A stretch of 64,000 bases of DNA from Allochromatium vinosum DSM 180. Its GTDB lineage: Bacteria; Pseudomonadota; Gammaproteobacteria; Chromatiales; Chromatiaceae. The stretch covers positions 2,910,001 to 2,974,000 of the forward strand of contig NC_013851.1 of assembly GCF_000025485.1 (NCBI RefSeq), written 5' to 3'. Shown piece after piece: positions 60,410 through 64,000 of this stretch. The notes under the pieces are model-generated. The model saw only the letters and a list, made by a program, of their open reading frames with translations, was not told the origin of the DNA and searched no databases. Numbering within the stretch: the stretch's first letter is position 1; every line of letters starts with the position of its first letter. The translations under genes and the position numbers were made by a program.

Positions 60410-60847
60410 ATGAAACTGCAACAACTCTCGCTCTTCCTGGAAAACCGTCCCGGACGGCTGGAAGCCCCACTGTCGGCCATCGCCGCCGAGGGCATCAACA
60501 TCCTCACCCTGTCGCTGGCCGATACGGCCCAGTTCGGCATCCTGCGTCTGATCGTGCGCGACTGGGAGAAGGCCAAGCGCGTGCTGGAACAGGCCGGCTG
60601 GGTGGTGAACCTGACCGAGGTGGTCGCCGTCGACGTGCTCGACCGTCCGGGCGGTCTGGCCGAGGCGCTGCGCATCCTGGAAGACGCCGACCTCAACATC
60701 GAATACATGTACGCCTTCTCGCTGCGCCGCGGCGACAAGGCCATTCTCATCTTCCGCTTCGAGGATCCGGATCGCGCGATCCAGGTGCTGACCGACAAGG
60801 GTCTGCACGTGGTCGATGGCGAGGAGTTGATGTCCTTCGTGCCATGA
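60410..60847 (+). CDS. Tandem ACT-domain protein
   Basis: 145 residues, MKLQQLSLFLENRPGRLEAP. Two ACT domains in tandem (about 1-70: LSLFLENRPGRLEAPLSAIA; 71-145: VDVLDRPGGLAEALRILEDA). These small proteins bind amino acids and commonly accompany paaK/ior genes. It likely senses aromatic or branched amino acids to regulate the flanking ligases or the operon. It overlaps the next paaK by four bases (ATGA). Confidence 0.9.
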   Translation: MKLQQLSLFLENRPGRLEAPLSAIAAEGINILTLSLADTAQFGILRLIVRDWEKAKRVLEQAGWVVNLTEVVAVDVLDRPGGLAEALRILEDADLNIEYMYAFSLRRGDKAILIFRFEDPDRAIQVLTDKGLHVVDGEELMSFVP

Positions 60848-62184
60848 TGTCAGTGAGTTCAACGACGACGAATCAGGCCCATCCGATGTGGGATCGGGCC
60901 GCCGAAACCCTGCCGCGCGCCGAGCGCGAGGCGCTGCAACTCGAACGGCTGCGCGCCCAGGTCGAGCGCGCGCGGCGCGTGCCCTTCTATCGCGACATCC
61001 TCAACCACCGCGAGCTCGGGCCGCACAGCATCCGTTCGCTCGACGACGTGCGGCGTCTGCCCTTCACCACCAAGGACGACATGCGCCGCCAGCATCCGCT
61101 GGGACTGCTCGCGGTGCCGCGCAAGGAGCTGGCGCGCATCCACGGCTCGTCCGGCACTACGGGTAAACCGACCTTCGTCGGCTACACCGCCGGCGATCTC
61201 CAGATCTGGTCGGACCTGTGCGCGCGCTTCCTGGTCGCCGGCGGACTGCGGCCCGAATACACGGCACAGGTCGCCTTCGGCTATGGGCTTTTCACCGGCG
61301 GCTTCGGTCTGCACTACGGCATCGAGAAGGTCGGCGCCGCCGTCATCCCGGTGGCCGCCGGCAACACCCGCCGCCAGCTCGAGATCATGCGCGACCTCGA
61401 TCCCGAAGTGCTCATCTGCACCCCGAGCTATGCCCTGACCATCGCCGACACCGCGCGCGAGATGGGGTTGGAGCCGCGTGCGCTGCCGATCCGCATCGGT
61501 CACTTCGGCGGCGAACCCTGGACCGAGGACATGCGCCGCGAGATCGAGGAGCAGCTCGACATCCAGGCGTTCAACAACTATGGCCTGTCCGAGATCATCG
61601 GCCCCGGCGTGAGCGGCGAGTGTATGGCGCGCACCGGGATGCACATCCAGGAGGATCACTTCCTGGTCGAGTGTCTCGACCCCGAGACCCTGGAGCCGGT
61701 TCCTGAGGGCGAGCCGGGCGAGCTGGTCATCACCGCGCTCACCCGCGAGGCCATGCCGATGATCCGCTACCGCACGCGCGACATCGCCCGGCTCTATCGC
61801 GATCCCTGCCCCTGCGGGCGCACCACCCTGCGCATGAGCCGGGTCACGGGCCGCACCGACGACATGCTCATCATCCGCGGCGTCAACGTCTTCCCGTCGC
61901 AGATCGAGGAAGCGCTGTTGCGCGTCGAGGGCACCACGCCGCACTATCTGATCGAGGTCAGCCGTCCGGGCACGCTCGACGAGGTCCACGTCAAGGTCGA
62001 GATCCATCCCGAGATCTTCTCCGACCGCATGGACCGGATGCAGGCGCTGTGCGAGCGCATCAGCCGCGAGATCCAGACCGTCGCCGGCATCCGCGCCCAT
62101 GTCGATCTGGTCGAGCCGCGCAGCATCGAGCGCTTCGTCGGCAAGGCCAAGCGCGTGCTCGACAAGCGCGGCCTCACGGATTGA
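60844..62184 (+). CDS. paaK: Phenylacetate-CoA ligase, copy 2
   Basis: 446 residues, MMSVSSTTTNQAHPMWDRAA. Adenylation motif RIHGSSGTTGKPTFVGYTAG, FGYGLFTGGFGLHYGIEKVG, FNNYGLSEIIGPGVSGECMA, IRYRTRDIARLYRDPCPCGR, and RFVGKAKRVLDKRG at the end. It is clearly paralogous to copy 1 but diverged, so perhaps tuned for another aryl acid (phenylacetate versus indole- or 4-hydroxyphenylacetate). Last clear gene of the module; the DUF4412-like gene follows after 39 bp. Confidence 0.94.
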   Translation: MMSVSSTTTNQAHPMWDRAAETLPRAEREALQLERLRAQVERARRVPFYRDILNHRELGPHSIRSLDDVRRLPFTTKDDMRRQHPLGLLAVPRKELARIHGSSGTTGKPTFVGYTAGDLQIWSDLCARFLVAGGLRPEYTAQVAFGYGLFTGGFGLHYGIEKVGAAVIPVAAGNTRRQLEIMRDLDPEVLICTPSYALTIADTAREMGLEPRALPIRIGHFGGEPWTEDMRREIEEQLDIQAFNNYGLSEIIGPGVSGECMARTGMHIQEDHFLVECLDPETLEPVPEGEPGELVITALTREAMPMIRYRTRDIARLYRDPCPCGRTTLRMSRVTGRTDDMLIIRGVNVFPSQIEEALLRVEGTTPHYLIEVSRPGTLDEVHVKVEIHPEIFSDRMDRMQALCERISREIQTVAGIRAHVDLVEPRSIERFVGKAKRVLDKRGLTD

Positions 62185-62223
62185 ATCGCCCGACCCTTTT
62201 CACCCCACCATGAGAAACCACCG

Positions 62224-63021
62224 ATGAAGCATCCTGTCCTGCGTTCAGCCCGATTCGTCTCGCTCGGCCTGACGGCGCTCCTGGCGAGTGCCCTGTGTTC
62301 ATCCATCGCCCTGGCCGAGGAGGACGGCGTCTTCATCGAAACGGTGAATCGCAGTTCGGGACTGACCGGCGAGGCGCCGACCGAGGAAGTCAGCCAAACC
62401 TTCGTCGCTCACGGCAAGATGAAGGTCGCGAGCGCCGACCCGAACGGAACCGACATGATCCTCGATCCGGCCACGGGTGAGATGACCTTCATGAATCACG
62501 GCGTCAAGGAGTTCTACAAGATCAACGCCAAAAGCATGATGGAAGGGCTGTCCAAGCCGGGTATGGATCAGATGCGCGCCATGATGGAGCAGACCAAGGT
62601 CACGGTCGAACCGACCGACGAGACGCGCGAGATCAACGGCTGGAACTGCCGCAAGTATCGCGTGGCCAAGACCGGCATGATGGAGATCGAGCAGGAGATC
62701 TGGGCCACCGAGGACGTGGATCTGGACCTGGATCGTTACACCGATCTGATGAGCCTGTCCGGCCCCGATGGTCTGCTAGGTGATTCCGAGGCCGGACGCG
62801 CGCAACGCGCCGAGATGGAGAAGATCAAGGGCTATCCGATCCTGACCAAGTCCAAGATGCAGCTCATGGGCACCAACATGGAGAGCGAGACCGAGGTGCG
62901 CGTCATCCGCCGCGAGCCGATGGCGGCCAGCCTGTTCGAGGTGCCGGCCGATTACAAGGAACGTGAGATGAACATGCCGGGCGCGCCGAGTGCGCATGGT
63001 GCGCCGGCCGGGCATCCCTGA
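62224..63021 (+). CDS. Secreted DUF4412-like protein
   Basis: 265 residues, MKHPVLRSARFVSLGLTALL, with a signal peptide (hydrophobic core about 13-30, cleavage probably after IALAE). The mature part has NPNGTDMILDPATGEMTFMN-type repeats of strand-turn (DPATGEMTFMNHGVKEFYKI), a single Cys in GWNCRKYRVAKTG, and a flexible Gly/Ala/Pro tail. This resembles periplasmic DUF4412 proteins of unknown function, which look like LolA/LppX-type half-barrels. No known partner is adjacent. A hairpin follows the stop. Confidence 0.8.
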   Translation: MKHPVLRSARFVSLGLTALLASALCSSIALAEEDGVFIETVNRSSGLTGEAPTEEVSQTFVAHGKMKVASADPNGTDMILDPATGEMTFMNHGVKEFYKINAKSMMEGLSKPGMDQMRAMMEQTKVTVEPTDETREINGWNCRKYRVAKTGMMEIEQEIWATEDVDLDLDRYTDLMSLSGPDGLLGDSEAGRAQRAEMEKIKGYPILTKSKMQLMGTNMESETEVRVIRREPMAASLFEVPADYKEREMNMPGAPSAHGAPAGHP

Positions 63022-63366
63022 GTGTGATCGCGGCTTGCTCGGGCCATGCGCCCGAGCATAGCGTCGAGCAGCGTGACTCCCTGCATCGTCCTCGATCGTT
63101 CTGGCCCGTGACAGGGCTGGGCTGTAGCCACCATGCCGACGCGGGTGTCGGAGTTTTCGATGATCTTTTTCAGCGGGGGCATGGATTAGGTTTCAGGTTG
63201 GGGCATTGGCAGCCGCTGGGTCGGCGCCTGGAGGCAAAGACACCCCATCGATTTGCCACCGAGTAAACTGTTCGGGGACTTGACAGCGAACCCGTCGAGC
63301 AGGATTGGCGGCCAGGTCGAATCGGTCGGCGGCGTGGCGTTGGGGGCCGTCATGACGCTCTCCCGG
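63022..63366. other. Intergenic region of 345 bp, no supported gene
   Basis: Apart from the hairpin at 63037-63057, I see no gene here. On the minus strand at 63182-63120 a short stretch reads MPPLKKIIENSDTRVG, faintly like the start of bacterial ion-channel proteins, but it loses resemblance immediately afterwards. No tRNA, repeat array or clear promoter was found. Confidence 0.5.
63037..63057 (+). terminator. Hairpin after the DUF4412-like gene
   Basis: GCTCGGG (63037-63043) pairs with CCCGAGC (63051-63057), 16 bp after the stop codon. No T-tract follows, so it is a possible Rho-type or weak terminator. Confidence 0.4.
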
Positions 63367-64000
63367 TCATGGATGAATCAGTGTGTCTTCCACGACCTGC
63401 TGGATGACCTCGTTGTCGAAGCTGCATCCGGTGTCACGCTTGATGACGAGGCGGATCTTGTTGATGACGTCCTCGGTCAGGAGGGCACGGATGAGGCTTT
63501 CGCGTGTCAGGGCGCTGACCTCGTTCCAGTGTTTCTCCAGCATCCCCTTGCGCGTCATCCCAAAGCGCGAGATCAACAACAGGCGTTCGCAGTCCTCCAG
63601 ACTGACATCAGGCAGCAGGTCAACCGAGAAGACCAGATTGGCCGTGACCATGTCATGCGTAGCGATATGGTAGACGCGCCAGGTGGCGAGATTGGTCAGC
63701 AGTGCCCAGCGGATGCCGGAATAGGCACCGTAGGAGGTGGACTGGAAGACATGCTTGTCGCGCAAAGTGAGTCCTGCACGCTTACTCTCGCCGACGATGA
63801 GATCCTGATCACCGACAGCCAGCACATAGTCGGCCTTGCGCCCCTGAACCTTCTGCTCGGCCTTGATCTCGTCCATTGAATACCCGAGCACGTCCATCAG
63901 GATCTTGTCGAGGATCATGCGGGTATTGCTCTCGTTGAGCTGATTGTCGACGGCGGCCCGGATTTGCGGCAGGAAGCGGCGCAACGCCTTCTGCAGGGCT
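63367..64000 (-). CDS. Type I restriction HsdR-N-like nuclease domain protein (5' end outside window)
   Basis: At least 205 residues are visible, entering from beyond 64000 (frame ALQKALRRFLPQI before the first internal start). The core ILMDVLGYSMDEIKAEQKV, GRKADYVLAVGDQDLIVGES-KRAG shows the PD-(D/E)XK pattern, Asp then Glu-Ser-Lys, typical of the HsdR N-terminal domain found in stand-alone proteins as well as in type I restriction subunits. The C-terminal part is helical (RLLLISRFGMTRKGMLEKHW). No helicase domain follows, so it is a stand-alone version. Probably defence-related; the partner, if any, is beyond the window. Confidence 0.75.
   Translation of the reverse strand, partial: ALQKALRRFLPQIRAAVDNQLNESNTRMILDKILMDVLGYSMDEIKAEQKVQGRKADYVLAVGDQDLIVGESKRAGLTLRDKHVFQSTSYGAYSGIRWALLTNLATWRVYHIATHDMVTANLVFSVDLLPDVSLEDCERLLLISRFGMTRKGMLEKHWNEVSALTRESLIRALLTEDVINKIRLVIKRDTGCSFDNEVIQQVVEDTLIHP

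Noticed and set aside
63024-63266. Short plus-strand open frame after the DUF4412-like gene
   Set aside because: His/Gly/Arg-rich composition typical of shadows, no ribosome site, no recognisable domain.

Overview
The window comes from a high-GC purple sulfur bacterium of the Chromatiaceae (Gammaproteobacteria), probably Allochromatium-like. This is inferred from three things: a puc-type LH2 antenna operon with a PucC transporter, a rhd-tusA-dsrE2 sulfur-transfer cassette beside siroheme synthase (the context of reverse-Dsr sulfur oxidation), and a dense set of hybrid kinases and c-di-GMP proteins. No rRNA or tRNA gene was seen.

Layout. (1) 1-2320, minus strand: LH2 operon beta1-alpha1-beta2-alpha2, a strong hairpin, then pucC (cut by the window edge). 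Its promoter carries two TGT-N12-ACA palindromes 8 bp apart, the classic PpsR/CrtJ arrangement. (2) 2329-5248: a small membrane-anchored protein and a BaeS/BaeR-type two-component pair. (3) 5245-14817, minus strand: a Ter stress island with four TerD-family proteins, TerB, an AIM24-like protein, and an enzyme set (ATP-grasp, two phosphoribosyltransferase-like proteins, HAD phosphatase, CitE-like lyase) predicted elsewhere to make a nucleoside-like metabolite. (4) 14957-19246: a DNA adenine methyltransferase-like gene with a degenerate catalytic motif, then the wreck of a type I-F CRISPR-Cas locus. The 5' part of cas1 is interrupted without target duplication by an intact IS200/IS605 element (tnpA plus tnpB), resumes in frame after it, and is then fused by deletion directly to a two-repeat CRISPR remnant that abuts the cysG stop codon. 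(5) 19247-23851: cysG (minus), rhd-tusA-dsrE2 and an acetolactate-synthase-like enzyme with a four-cysteine insertion.

(6) 23982-30222: a translationally coupled kinase, single-domain receiver and large hybrid kinase. (7) 30397-43003: malate synthase G, a small Cys-rich FmdB-like protein, three LPS-type glycosyltransferases, hemF, a CHASE4 hybrid kinase with an HDOD response regulator, and purK-purE. (8) 43080-45303: pilT-pilU pilus retraction ATPases. (9) 45313-56643, minus strand: a signalling block (HD-GYP regulator, PP2C-type regulator, a chemoreceptor broken by a short deletion, a 1320-residue hybrid kinase, and a PAS-GGDEF-EAL protein with a zinc-binding-type C-terminus). (10) 56835-62184: iorA-iorB-paaK-ACT-paaK, an aryl-acid/aromatic amino acid module. 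(11) 62224-64000: a secreted DUF4412-like protein and a partial HsdR-N-type nuclease.

The most striking part is the CRISPR graveyard. The empty cas1 site can be reconstructed exactly, and it shows that the guide predicted for the resident TnpB would match an uninterrupted cas1 allele.
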